From NCBI GenBank assembly GCA_016794925.1, contig JAEUIW010000011.1:1-50595 (forward strand): a stretch of 50,595 nt of DNA, read 5' to 3'. Positions within the stretch are counted from its first letter, which is position 1. Each line of letters starts with the position of its first letter. The translations under genes were made by a program, and so were the position numbers. The notes under the pieces are model-generated. The model had not been told where the DNA came from. It did not search any database and was given only the letters and a program-made list of their open reading frames with translations. Origin of the DNA: Phycisphaerae bacterium (GTDB lineage: Bacteria; Planctomycetota; Phycisphaerae; Phycisphaerales; UBA1924). Of the stretch, positions 25,216-33,968 are shown in pieces.

Positions 25216-27011
25216 GCCTGCCCGCCCAGCATGATGGCCCGACGCTCCAGCGCCCGGAGCCGCGCCGACATGCGGGCCGGCGCGACACCCTCGCGTCGCG
25301 CGAGTTCCGACACCGCGCACGGGGGTCCGGAGCGGAGCCCGTAGCGCGCATCGAGCAACGCCGCCTGGTTCGGCGCCATCCGTTCGAGTGCGCGCGGCAG
25401 GCGCGAATCGGGCTCTAATTCGGGCTGCCATGGATCCACTCGACGGGTCCAGTCATCCACAACCCGTTGCTCCGCATCCGCCGCCTGTCTGGCGCGCCGG
25501 GAAGCCGCCGCGGCCGGCACCTCGGCTCGGGCCGCTTGAGACTCCGTGAGCATCCGGGCGACCGCCCGGTCCACGGCGAGCGTGACCGGGGCGGCCAGCC
25601 GAACACCACCCGATGAGCGTCTCGGCCCGCCCGGCGCACCCGATCGGTCGCGGAAAGGGTCGAAGCGGTCGGCGCCGGTGATGGCGGCATCCACGGCCGC
25701 GCCGACGACCGCCCGAGCCCACCGGGCGGGCCAGGCCTCGAGCGCCGGCAGCATCGGCTCCCGCTCCGATCGCGCCCCGAGCCGGGCCCGAATGGCGCCA
25801 AGGACGAACGGCATCTGCGTCCGGAGCATGGCGACTTTCAGTCTGGAGGCCCAGCGGAGCGTGGTCTCCGCTTCGTCGAGCGCCGCGGCGTCAAGACCCC
25901 CGCGCAGGAGTTCCGCGGCGCGTTGGATGAGGAACGCCCGCGCCAGGGCACGGGCATGCTCCAGCCGCCCGTCGGGAGGCGGCTCGTTCTCGGCCTCGCG
26001 GATGAACTCGGCCAGCGTGCGCGCGCCCCCGGGCAGCAGACCCGGGCGAACGGCGCCGGGCGCGAGGATCTCCGACGCGGGACCGGAGCGATCGAACATG
26101 GACCCCGCGCGCGCGTCAAGCCCAAGGCCGCGCAGGAACGCGATCCGGCACTCGGCGTGCCGCCGGCGAACGCTCGCGGGCGATCGATCCACGCGGGCCG
26201 CGATCGCGGCGATCGGGAGGGCCCGACGCACGCCGATCATGATCAGGCGATCCGAACGCGCGGAGCGTCCCTTGCGCCGCCGAAAGGCGGCCTGAAGCTC
26301 CGAGTCATCCCGATCGCCGAGCGCGCGTCGGATGGTGCGCACGGAACGACCCGTTCGGGCCGCCAGGCGCGCGCAGATCCAGGCGAGCGAGCGGCCCAGG
26401 CGCGCCCGGTAGCGCAGCGCCCGTCGCCGGACCATGCGACGCTCACGATCGGTCAAGCGGAACCGCGGACGCTCCGGTGAGGCCGGCCCGGACTTGTCTC
26501 TATCGGCGGGGGCGAACCGACGGCCCCGATCGGAGCGGACGAACGCCTCGACCACGGCGGGTGCGTAGACGAGGCGGGCCCGGGACGGCCCGCCCCGGGG
26601 GGGAGGCGGCGACACCAATCGCCCGACGAGGCCGTTGCGGGAGAGGCGCTCCAGGGTGCGTCGGGTCACGCCCCAGCGGCCGGCCAACGTGTCGGCGTCG
26701 ATGAATCCCCGCGCGGCGCCCGTGGCCGCGAGCGGCCCGGCCGCCAGGCTGAGCCTGTGCGCCAGCGCGGGCAAGTCGGCGATCAACGCCTCGCCCACGA
26801 TCATCTCGGGCGGGTCGGAGGTCGACGTGGGCCGGAACCCCGTGATGGAATACACGATCCACTCCTCGGGGTATGCGCGGGCCGGGTCGATGCGCGTCAC
26901 GAGGCTCTCGACCGCTTCGAGCTGCCGGCGCGCCGCTTCGGGCGGGATGAACCGCAGTTCACGGCCGAGCCGGGAAAGGGCGGGCACGCGAAAAGCCGGG
27001 GGGCGGGACAT
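25212..27011 (-). CDS. Sigma-factor-like protein with several helix-turn-helix motifs
   Basis: A 599-residue, very Arg-rich protein. I see at least four helix-turn-helix-like segments: ADTLAGRWGVTRRTLERLSRNGLVGRL (about 105-135, MerR/excisionase style), LAWICARLAARTGRSVRTIRRAL (about 210), LPIAAIAARVDRSPASVRRRH (about 265), and a C-terminal LPRALERMAPNQAALLDARYGL...CAVSELARREGVAPARMSARLRALERRAI. The last looks like sigma-70 region 4 (RYGL..PCAVSELARREGVAPARMSARLRALE). The middle (about 340-500) may correspond to region 2-like helices but lacks an obvious canonical signature. It is probably a transcription factor or divergent sigma factor. The stop overlaps the GT9 start (ATGA), and its start is 7 nt after dxr. 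Confidence 0.7.
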   Translation of the reverse strand: MSRPPAFRVPALSRLGRELRFIPPEAARRQLEAVESLVTRIDPARAYPEEWIVYSITGFRPTSTSDPPEMIVGEALIADLPALAHRLSLAAGPLAATGAARGFIDADTLAGRWGVTRRTLERLSRNGLVGRLVSPPPPRGGPSRARLVYAPAVVEAFVRSDRGRRFAPADRDKSGPASPERPRFRLTDRERRMVRRRALRYRARLGRSLAWICARLAARTGRSVRTIRRALGDRDDSELQAAFRRRKGRSARSDRLIMIGVRRALPIAAIAARVDRSPASVRRRHAECRIAFLRGLGLDARAGSMFDRSGPASEILAPGAVRPGLLPGGARTLAEFIREAENEPPPDGRLEHARALARAFLIQRAAELLRGGLDAAALDEAETTLRWASRLKVAMLRTQMPFVLGAIRARLGARSEREPMLPALEAWPARWARAVVGAAVDAAITGADRFDPFRDRSGAPGGPRRSSGGVRLAAPVTLAVDRAVARMLTESQAARAEVPAAAASRRARQAADAEQRVVDDWTRRVDPWQPELEPDSRLPRALERMAPNQAALLDARYGLRSGPPCAVSELARREGVAPARMSARLRALERRAIMLGGQA

Positions 27012-27018
27012 GACGGTC

Positions 27019-28320
27019 TCAGGCGGTGCGGCGCGCGACGAACTCGCGCGCCTGGGCATCGGCCAGGGTCACGTCCGCGAGCGTTCGGGTCTCGCGGGCG
27101 GGGATCGCGTCGAGCGCGGCGGCGGCAAGCTCGGCGATGCGCGGGAACGCCAGGGGACGCCCGCGGTCGGGCGACAGGAACGCGGCGACCGCGGCCTCGT
27201 TAGCGGCGTTGAGGATCGCGCCCGCGGTGGTGCGCGAACGGTCCGGGCCGATGCAGCGACGCCACAGGCCGACGGCGGGGAAACGCCGCTCGTCCGGCGG
27301 CTCGAAGTGCAGCGAGCGGAGCGCGGCGAGGTCGAGGCGGCGCGCGAGCCCCGGCGCTCGTCGCGGCGCGGTCAGGGCGATCTGGATGGCGGTCCGCATG
27401 TCCGGCGCGCCGAGCTGGGCCAGCACCGAGCCGTCGATCGTTTCGACCAGAGCATGGACGATGGACTGAGGATGCACGAGCACGTCGAGCTTGTCGGGCC
27501 CCAGGCTGAAGAGCCAGTGCGCCTCGATCATCTCCAACGTCTTGTTCATCAGGGTGGCGGAATCGATGGTGATCTTGCCCCCCATCGTCCAGGTGGGATG
27601 GCGCAGGGCCTCCGCCGGCGTCGCGGCCCGCACGCGGTCCGCGGCCCACTCGCGGAAGGGCCCGCCCGAGGCCGTGAGCGTGACCCGGGACACGCGGGGC
27701 TCGTCGGGCCAGGGCGGCGACACGGGGTTGTCCTCGCCGCGCGCCCCGCCCAGGCACTGCCACACGGCCGAGTGCTCGGAGTCGATGGGGAGCAGCGACG
27801 GCCGCCGCCCCGCCGGCGCGCGCTCGATCAGGTCCGCGACCAGCGAGCCCGCGGCGACCAGCGTTTCCTTGTTGGCAAGGGCGACGTCCCGCCCGAGTTC
27901 CAACGCCGCCAGCGTCGCGGGCAGACCCGCCGCGCCCACCATCGCCGTGACCACCAGGTCGGCCTCGACGCCGCGGACGAGCTGCTCGGCGGCCTGCGGG
28001 CCCCGTGCCGCTCGGGCCAGTTCATCGGGGAGCGATGCCGCCGGGGCGCGGCTGTCGGCGAGCGCCACGTCACGCACGCCGAACCGCCGGGCCAGTTCGG
28101 CCAACCGATCGGCGTTCGCTCCCGCGGCGAGCCCCACCACCCGATAGGTCGTGGCGCCAGGATCCGCCGCGGCGCGTGCGTTGAGGTGCTCGATGACGTC
28201 GAGCGTCTGGGTGCCGATGGACCCGGTCGCGCCCAGGACAAGCACACGGCGGATCGCGCGGGCCGCGAACCCGTCCGAAGCCGGTGGCGTGCGTCTCGGG
28301 TTGTGCGCGACATGCGTCAT
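27019..28320 (-). CDS. dxr: 1-deoxy-D-xylulose 5-phosphate reductoisomerase
   Basis: A 433-residue enzyme converting DXP to MEP, the committed step of the non-mevalonate isoprenoid pathway. The NADPH-binding motif is VLVLGATGSIGTQTLDVIE (about 27-45). Family landmarks follow: ADLVVTAMVGAAGLPATLAAL, ALANKETLVAAG, LLPIDSEHSAVWQCL with the metal-binding Asp/Glu, TLTASGGPFRE, HPTWTMGGKITIDSATLMNKTLEMIEAHWLF, and DVLVHPQSIVHALVE. The C-terminal domain includes AGAILNAANEAAVAAFL. The protein is somewhat longer than usual because of a ~25-residue N-terminal extension and a small insert after CLGG. Same strand as RNase E/G (39-nt gap) and the sigma-like gene (7-nt gap). Confidence 0.96.
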   Translation of the reverse strand: MTHVAHNPRRTPPASDGFAARAIRRVLVLGATGSIGTQTLDVIEHLNARAAADPGATTYRVVGLAAGANADRLAELARRFGVRDVALADSRAPAASLPDELARAARGPQAAEQLVRGVEADLVVTAMVGAAGLPATLAALELGRDVALANKETLVAAGSLVADLIERAPAGRRPSLLPIDSEHSAVWQCLGGARGEDNPVSPPWPDEPRVSRVTLTASGGPFREWAADRVRAATPAEALRHPTWTMGGKITIDSATLMNKTLEMIEAHWLFSLGPDKLDVLVHPQSIVHALVETIDGSVLAQLGAPDMRTAIQIALTAPRRAPGLARRLDLAALRSLHFEPPDERRFPAVGLWRRCIGPDRSRTTAGAILNAANEAAVAAFLSPDRGRPLAFPRIAELAAAALDAIPARETRTLADVTLADAQAREFVARRTA

Positions 28321-28359
28321 GCGATCGTGACCGGCTCCCGCTCGGACGCCGACTCACTG

Positions 28360-31251
28360 TTACTCACGACGATCCTTGGGAAGATCGCCGGGCTTCAGTT
28401 TGCGGAACGCCTTGTAGAGGAAACGGGGCTTGGGCGCGCCACCGGCCGGCGCCGGGGTCACGGTGCCTCCCCCACCTCCGCCCCCGCCCGCACCACCTCC
28501 CGCACTCGGGCTTGGCGGAGCAACTGGCGGAGCCGGGCGCGGCGGCGGGGGATTGCGATGGGTTCCACCTCCGCCCGCCCCGCCCTCCCTCGATCCACCC
28601 GGGCCACGATTCGGTTGATTCGAACCTGGTTGATTCGGCGGTCGCCCCCCACCGCCACCCCCACCACCCCCACCACCCCCACCACCAGCTCCACCGCGTT
28701 CACCCGTGGGGCGGTTCGGGCGCGGTTCGCCCGATGGAGCAGCGGGCGAGCCCACGGACCCGATGCCGACGGGCTCGGGTCCACCACCGCCCGCTGGGGC
28801 TGCGCCACCTCTTCCGCCACGGCCGCGGCGTCGGCGACGGCGGCGGCCGCGACGCTCGCCCTCGCCGGGACCCGCGCCGGGTTCCGCGGCTCCGACATCT
28901 TCTCCTCCCGGTCCGGCGCCGCCTTCGGGCGCCGCTTCGGTGTGCATCGGGACGTTTCCATCCTGCACATGCGGGGCGCGGGCGACCTGATCGCGGCGGA
29001 ACGCCCCGGCGAGGGACGGGGGTTCCGAATCGCCCTCGGGCCCAGGGCGGGGACGCTCCGGAGTTGTGCGCGAGGGCCCGGGCTCTCCCGTGGGCGAGAA
29101 GCCACCCTCGATGCCTTGCGGCTGGCCCGCTCCACCACCCTTGCCGCGACGGCGACGACGACGGCGGCGGCGACGGCCGCCCTCACCGGTCAAGGGATCT
29201 GGCGGGCCTCCATCCGGGGACAGCGTGGGGGCCGGATCGAGCGTCGGTTCGAACCCGCTCGCGACTGGTGGTGCCGCTCGCTCCCCGCCTTCGCCATCGG
29301 CGTCTCCATGATCGCCCATCCGGTTCACCGGCCCGTGAGGCCTCGGCGCGTGGTGCGGGGTCACGGATCCGTCGGCCCGGCGGGAATCGGGACCATCGTT
29401 CCGCGCGGGGGTCTGGGCGGGCGTTTCGGGCGCACCCTCGGCGGCTCGCCCGCCCCGGCCACGACGCCGGCGCTTGCGTTTGGGCCCACCGGGCCCGAGC
29501 GCGCCCGAACCCCAGTCGGAACTGGTGCGGCCTTCCTTGAGGTCGGCGAGCTCGGTGTCCATTTCGAGCGGATGCGGCGCATGATCCGCGGGGCCGGATT
29601 CGGGCTCAGCGGCTTCGACGGGAGGTTCCGGCTCGAGGCCCGCGGTCCAGTCGGCCTCGACGCCGCGCTCGTCAACCCATTCGACGAACAGCTCCTCGGA
29701 GGGCTTGGCGGGGCCGATCTTGGCGGTCTCGACGTCGGCGCCGTCGGCGTCGTAGGCGTAGAAGGTGACCCGGTCGGGCGCGATGGCCTCGGAGACGCGG
29801 ACCATGACCTTCTTCCCGGAGACGCGTTCGAGCCTCGCCAGGGCGGAACGCCGGGAGGAGAGCAGCTCGCCCGCGAGGCGCGGGGCCACGACCATCTCGA
29901 CTTTCGCGACCTTGGGGCTGTCGAGGAGGCTGGCCATGTCGCGGAGCGCATCGCCGGCGACGGACTCGGGCTTCTGGACCAGCCCGCGGCCGCGGCAGGT
30001 TGGGCACTCGGCGAAGTGGACGGACTCGTGACTGCCGCGCATGCGCTGGCGGGTCATCTCGAGGATGCCGAATTCGGAGATGGGGGCGATGGTGGTGCGG
30101 GCGCGGTCGAGCTTGAGGTTGTCGCGGAATCGCTGCTCGATGTCGCGTCGGTGCTTGTGCGAGCGCATATCGATGAGGTCGTTGACGACGATGCCGCCGA
30201 CGTCGCGCAGGCGGAGCTGGCGGCAGATCTCGTCGCACGCCTCAACGTTGGTCTGGTAGGCGTTCTCCTCGGAGTCGCGGGCCTCGCGCGACTTGCCCGA
30301 GTTGACGTCGATGGCGACGAGTGCCTCGGTCTCGTCGATGACGAGCCGCCCGCCGGAGGCGAGGGGGACCTCCCGCGCCGAGATGGTGCGGATCTGCTCC
30401 TCGATGCCGGTCGCGTGGAAGATGGGCATGGCCCCGGCGTATCGGAGCAGGCGCGTGGTCGAGCGGGGCGCGACGATCTTCATGAACCGGCCGGCGCGGT
30501 TGAGGGCGGCCTCGTTGTCGATCGCGATCGCGTCGAACTCGGCGGTGACCAGGTCGCGCAACGCCCGCAGCAGCAGGTCGGATTCGGAGTACAGCAGCCG
30601 GGGCTTGTTGCTCCCCTGCCAGGCGCGTTCCATGTCCTTCCAGAGCCGCTGGAGGTACGCCAGGTCGCGCTTGAGCTCCAGCTTGGTGCGGTCCATGCCG
30701 GCGGTCCGCAGGATGAACCCGAAGCCCTCGGGCAGGTCGAGCTGGTCGAGGATCTCGCGCATCTTCCGGCGCGTCTCCTCGTCCTCGACCTTGCGCGACA
30801 CGCCCACCTTGTCCATCTGCGGCATCATCACCAGGTACCGGCCCGGGATCGACAGGTAGCTCGTCAGCGTCGGCCCCTTCGACCCCACGCCCTCCTTGAG
30901 CACCTGCACGGCGATCTCCTGCCCGCGCTTCAGGCAGCGCTGGATGGGCGGGCGCTCGCGGCGCGGCGTCTTCCGCCCCACCGCCTCGGTGGTCTCGTCG
31001 TCCTCGCCCGGGAAATACCGCGGGTGCAGGTCCGAGACATGGAGGAACCCGTTGGCCTCCAGGCCGAAGTCCACGAAGGCGGCCTGGATCGAGGCCTCGA
31101 CGTTCTGGACTTTTCCGACGTAGATGTTCCCCACGTGCGAGACGGCGTCCATCCGTTCGGCGTGCAGCTCCTCGAGCTTGCCGTCGCAGGTGACCGCGAC
31201 GCGGCACTCCTCCCCCGGCACGTAGTTGATGACCATTCGACGCTTTGACAT
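28360..31251 (-). CDS. rne: Ribonuclease E/G with long disordered C-terminal tail
   Basis: A 963-residue single-strand endoribonuclease of the RNase E/G family. The S1 RNA-binding domain is residues ~35-125 (GNIYVGKVQNVEASIQAAFVDFGLEANGFLHVSDL). The catalytic DNase I-like core has Asp in LVAIDVNSGKS (about 313) and in VVNDLIDMRS (about 355). The Zn-link motif CPTCRGRG is at about 415. From about residue 510 onward the protein is a ~450-residue low-complexity tail with basic Arg-rich blocks (KRKRRRRGRGGR, RRRRRRRRRGKGG, RRGRRRRRRRGRGG), a 14-Gly run and Pro-rich segments. It ends in a more ordered-looking PKPRFLYKAFRKLKPGDLP. Such tails act as RNA-binding and degradosome scaffolds in other bacteria. 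GGGGAG precedes ATG 31251; the open frame upstream is not family-like. Confidence 0.95.
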   Translation of the reverse strand: MSKRRMVINYVPGEECRVAVTCDGKLEELHAERMDAVSHVGNIYVGKVQNVEASIQAAFVDFGLEANGFLHVSDLHPRYFPGEDDETTEAVGRKTPRRERPPIQRCLKRGQEIAVQVLKEGVGSKGPTLTSYLSIPGRYLVMMPQMDKVGVSRKVEDEETRRKMREILDQLDLPEGFGFILRTAGMDRTKLELKRDLAYLQRLWKDMERAWQGSNKPRLLYSESDLLLRALRDLVTAEFDAIAIDNEAALNRAGRFMKIVAPRSTTRLLRYAGAMPIFHATGIEEQIRTISAREVPLASGGRLVIDETEALVAIDVNSGKSREARDSEENAYQTNVEACDEICRQLRLRDVGGIVVNDLIDMRSHKHRRDIEQRFRDNLKLDRARTTIAPISEFGILEMTRQRMRGSHESVHFAECPTCRGRGLVQKPESVAGDALRDMASLLDSPKVAKVEMVVAPRLAGELLSSRRSALARLERVSGKKVMVRVSEAIAPDRVTFYAYDADGADVETAKIGPAKPSEELFVEWVDERGVEADWTAGLEPEPPVEAAEPESGPADHAPHPLEMDTELADLKEGRTSSDWGSGALGPGGPKRKRRRRGRGGRAAEGAPETPAQTPARNDGPDSRRADGSVTPHHAPRPHGPVNRMGDHGDADGEGGERAAPPVASGFEPTLDPAPTLSPDGGPPDPLTGEGGRRRRRRRRRRGKGGGAGQPQGIEGGFSPTGEPGPSRTTPERPRPGPEGDSEPPSLAGAFRRDQVARAPHVQDGNVPMHTEAAPEGGAGPGGEDVGAAEPGAGPGEGERRGRRRRRRRGRGGRGGAAPAGGGGPEPVGIGSVGSPAAPSGEPRPNRPTGERGGAGGGGGGGGGGGGGGRPPNQPGSNQPNRGPGGSREGGAGGGGTHRNPPPPRPAPPVAPPSPSAGGGAGGGGGGGGTVTPAPAGGAPKPRFLYKAFRKLKPGDLPKDRRE

Positions 31252-31650
31252 GAATCCGCTCCCCTGGAGCTGCGCGACCGTCCGCGGCCCCGGACGGGGC
31301 GTGCGCGGATGTTCGTTCGGCGTCGGCGTGACCACTCGTTCCGAGCGGCTCCACGTTCGGAAGCAGCGTCCACCCGCGTCGCGCCGGGAACGTGTCCCGG
31401 CATGGGCGTTCCGGAGTGGAACGCCGCGGCGGTCGAACCGACCGGTCCGACCCGGGCCGCGCAAGGGCGCGTCCCGTGGGGTGGGGCCCGACTCGTCCCG
31501 CGTCCTTGGGTCCGGGCCTCGTGGGCGTCGCGGACAGGAGCGAGGGTCAGGGCGCGTCTTCCGGCGTGCCTCGCCCGTCAAGGGGGCACACCAAGGCCTG
31601 TTTCCCGGGGCTGGACCACTCGGCCCGCACGCGTGCGGCGGCCGCGAAGG
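31252..31650. other. Long leader region between ptsI and RNase E/G
   Basis: 399 nt with no supportable gene. It is upstream of the RNase E/G start on the same strand as ptsI. It holds a perfect 7-bp hairpin near the start codon (31278-31297). The length suggests a long 5' untranslated region. Confidence 0.5.
31278..31297 (-). promoter_or_regulatory. Hairpin in the RNase E/G 5' leader
   Basis: CCGTCCG (31278-31284) pairs with CGGACGG (31291-31297) around a 6-nt loop, about 27 nt upstream of the start codon. RNase E of E. coli controls its own mRNA through structures in a long leader; a similar role here is only an inference. Confidence 0.3.
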
Positions 31651-33411
31651 TCACTCGTCGGCGGAACGTCCGTCGAAGGCCTCGGGGATGATTTTCCTGG
31701 CGCCGTCGCGGAGAAACCCCGTGACGGCGACTTCGGAATCGAGCTGCGCGGCCTTTTTGGCCAGGCGCTCACACTGGGACAGTTCAACTGAGCGAACCAG
31801 CCGCTTGAGACGCGGGATCGAACTGCTGGTCGCGGAAAGGGTACGCACCCCCAGCCCGATGAGCAACAGGGCGTGCTCGGTCTCGCCCGCCGCCTCGCCG
31901 CAGACGCTCAGCGGGATGTCGTGCCGGCCCGCGGCCCGGACCACCTCCCGGATGAGGCGGATCACGGCCGGATGCCCCGGGTTATAGAGCGAGGCGACGC
32001 GTTCGTTGGTCCGGTCCACCGCCAGGGTGTACTGGACCAGATCGTTGGTCCCGATCGAGAAGAAATCCGCCTCGCGCGCGAAGGCGTCGGCCATGATGGC
32101 GGCCGAGGGGACCTCCACCATCATGCCGACCTGCACGTTGCGGTCGAACTTGATGCCCTCGTCCTCGAGGTCGTCCATGACGTCGTTAAGGATGAAGCGT
32201 GCCTGCCGGAATTCCGTCGTCGAGGTGATCAGGGGGAACATGACCTTGAGCGGTCCCTGCGCGCTGGCCCGCAGGATGGCCCGCAGCTGTCGCTTGAACA
32301 TCGGCAGCGACTGCAGGCAGTATCGGATCGAGCGGCATCCGAGGAATGGGTTCCGCTCGGGCTCCTCCTGCTGGGCCTGGGTGTACTTGTCGGCGCCCAG
32401 GTCGAGCGTGCGCACCGTCAGCGGTCGGCCGGCGAGTTGGCGCACGCAACTCGCGTACGCCTGGTACTGCTCCTCCTCGGTGGGCTCGTGGTCGCTGGTG
32501 AGGTACAGGAATTCGGTGCGGAACAGGCCCACGCCCTCGCCGCCGTGCTCGAGCACGGCCGGGATCTCGTCGGGGAGCTCGATGTTGCCCATCAGTTCGA
32601 TGCGGTGCCCGTCGCGGGTCACGCTGGGAAGGGTCGCCAGTTCCGCCAGCGAAAGTCGCAGCAGGCGCGCCCGCTCGATCCGCACCTGGTACGCGGCGAG
32701 CTGCTCCTCTGTCGGATCGACCACCACCGTCCCCTCGTCACCGTCGATCACGATCGCCGCGCCGTCCGTGACGTGCGCCGAGACGCCGGCGCAACCGACC
32801 ACCGCGGGGATGCCCAGCGCGCGCGCGAAGATCGCCGTGTGGCTCGTCCGTCCGCCCATCTCGGTCACGAACCCGATCACGTGACCGCGGTCGAACGCCG
32901 CCGCCTGCGAGGGCGTCAGGTCACGCGCCACCACCACCGCCCGGTGGCGCAGCGTGTGCAGCCGCGAGGCATGCTCGCCGATCAGGTGCCGCAGCACGCG
33001 CCCCGAGAGATCGCGAACGTCGTCCACCTTGGTGCGGAACGCCGCGTCGGGCATCGCCGCGAACCGCGACGCGAGCAGCTCCATCGCCGTCCACACCGCG
33101 AACTCCGCCGTCACGCCCTCTCTCTCGATCTGGGCCAGGAGCGGGCCGGTCAACGAGCGGTCCGCGAGCATCCCGAGGTGGAACGCGAAGATCTTCGCGG
33201 CCTCTTCGCCCAGTTCGCCGGCGGTGCGATCACGCAACGCGGCCAGCTCCGACACCGAATCGCGCACCGCCTGCTCGGCCCGGGCCTTCTCCGCCGCGAC
33301 CTGCGCGGCCGGAACCGTCCGTCGGGGGATCCGCCGCCGCTCGTCATCGACAACGAACACCTCACCGATGGCGATACCCGGCGAGACCGCGATTCCCTTG
33401 AGCACTTCCAT
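31651..33411 (-). CDS. ptsI: Phosphoenolpyruvate-protein phosphotransferase (PTS enzyme I)
   Basis: A 586-residue enzyme I that takes phosphate from PEP and passes it to HPr. The start MEVLKGIAVSPGIAIGEVFVV is typical. The phosphorylated His is in GGRTSHTAIFARALGIPAVVG (about 189). The PEP-binding barrel has GGEGVGLFRTEFLYL, RTLDLGADK, NPFLGCRSIRYCL, VGMMVEVPSAAIMADAFA, DFFSIGTNDLVQYTLAVDR and the catalytic Cys in SVCGEAAG (about 503). Length is normal. No HPr or sugar permease is in the window, so the protein may belong to a regulatory chain. A TACCAT box at 33570-33575 is a candidate promoter; it gives a ~150-nt leader. Divergent from rho. Confidence 0.96.
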   Translation of the reverse strand: MEVLKGIAVSPGIAIGEVFVVDDERRRIPRRTVPAAQVAAEKARAEQAVRDSVSELAALRDRTAGELGEEAAKIFAFHLGMLADRSLTGPLLAQIEREGVTAEFAVWTAMELLASRFAAMPDAAFRTKVDDVRDLSGRVLRHLIGEHASRLHTLRHRAVVVARDLTPSQAAAFDRGHVIGFVTEMGGRTSHTAIFARALGIPAVVGCAGVSAHVTDGAAIVIDGDEGTVVVDPTEEQLAAYQVRIERARLLRLSLAELATLPSVTRDGHRIELMGNIELPDEIPAVLEHGGEGVGLFRTEFLYLTSDHEPTEEEQYQAYASCVRQLAGRPLTVRTLDLGADKYTQAQQEEPERNPFLGCRSIRYCLQSLPMFKRQLRAILRASAQGPLKVMFPLITSTTEFRQARFILNDVMDDLEDEGIKFDRNVQVGMMVEVPSAAIMADAFAREADFFSIGTNDLVQYTLAVDRTNERVASLYNPGHPAVIRLIREVVRAAGRHDIPLSVCGEAAGETEHALLLIGLGVRTLSATSSSIPRLKRLVRSVELSQCERLAKKAAQLDSEVAVTGFLRDGARKIIPEAFDGRSADE

Positions 33412-33569
33412 GCGTCGATCGAACCCTGCCGACTTGATCGTCCCCGACTGAATTCCGTCGCCCGCGGGACCACCGTTTACCGGGATACGCGTGTGTGCCG
33501 ACGCGGGCGCCGACCGCTGCGACCTGAGCCCGCGGTCGTGCGGCGCCGAGAATCGGCTGCGTTGGGAAC

Positions 33570-33575
33570 ATGGTA
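33570..33575 (-). promoter_or_regulatory. Predicted -10 box (TACCAT), ptsI
   Basis: TACCAT on the minus strand about 160 nt before the ptsI ATG. Same hexamer as the leaderless candidates, here with a long leader. Confidence 0.25.
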
Positions 33576-33665
33576 GCGATCGGCCAGTGTGAACCGACCG
33601 ATTCAGGCCCGGACCGATTGTGACATCGGACTGATGCCCCGTGAACCTGCGTGTGAAGAGTTGTT

Positions 33666-33674
33666 TGGTACACT
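33666..33674 (+). promoter_or_regulatory. Predicted extended -10 promoter (TGGTACACT), rho
   Basis: TG, one base, then TACACT. It would start the mRNA near 33681, about 290 nt before rho. A second possibility is TTGCGT (33674-33679), 16 nt, TATCCT (33696-33701). Confidence 0.35.
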
Positions 33675-33702
33675 TGCGTCGGCTTGCCAACCTGATATCC
33701 TC

Positions 33703-33759
33703 ATGCCATCCACACCTGCCTTTGGGGGATGGGTTCAGGTGAGGGTCGGCCACGGGTAA
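33703..33759 (+). CDS. Possible 18-codon leader ORF upstream of rho
   Basis: ATG at 33703 to TAA at 33757-33759 encodes MPSTPAFGGWVQVRVGHG. It ends 2 nt before an 8-bp hairpin and overlaps the complementary segments listed below. No ribosome site is evident. It may be a chance frame; it is listed because a short ORF followed directly by a hairpin is the layout of a leader-peptide control element. Confidence 0.2.
   Translation: MPSTPAFGGWVQVRVGHG
33706..33741 (+). promoter_or_regulatory. Overlapping complementary segments in the rho leader
   Basis: CCATCC (33706-33711) can pair with GGATGG (33727-33732), and CACCTG (33713-33718) with CAGGTG (33736-33741). The two pairings interlock, so they are either alternatives or an H-type pseudoknot. 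Confidence 0.3.
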
Positions 33760-33761
33760 AG

Positions 33762-33784
33762 CCGGAATAGGTTGGTTATTCCGG
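33762..33784 (+). promoter_or_regulatory. 8-bp hairpin in the rho leader
   Basis: CCGGAATA (33762-33769) and TATTCCGG (33777-33784) form a perfect 8-bp stem with a 7-nt loop. There is no T tract behind it, so it is not a classical intrinsic terminator. Confidence 0.5.
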
Positions 33785-33968
33785 TCTGTCCGCGAGGTAC
33801 GAATTTTGGACCCCTCCGCCACACTCGTGTGACGGTCATCGGTTTGGCTCGGTGCGGCCGCCCCACGGCCGGATGCAGCAGCGGCTCACGAGCCTGGGTG
33901 CGCTCGGACAGGCTGAATCGCGATCGGGGTATTCGTGCGGGGTGTTCGGAGTCGATTTCCGGGGTTTC

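Larger units (their letters stand above)
33412..33968. other. Divergent intergenic region between ptsI and rho
   Basis: 557 nt. The left part (33412-33600) is probably the ptsI leader and promoter. The right part is a structured rho leader with a candidate extended -10 promoter, a possible 18-codon ORF and hairpins. No other gene is supportable. Confidence 0.6.

Noticed and set aside
26635..31248. A 1537-codon open frame on the plus strand
   Set aside because: It lies opposite dxr and RNase E/G, both certain. Its composition is that of the antisense of GC-rich genes and it shows no family motif.
33700..33785. Known riboswitch class (fluoride or cyclic di-GMP) in the rho leader
   Set aside because: Short similarities such as GGATGGGTT are not backed by the conserved core of either class.
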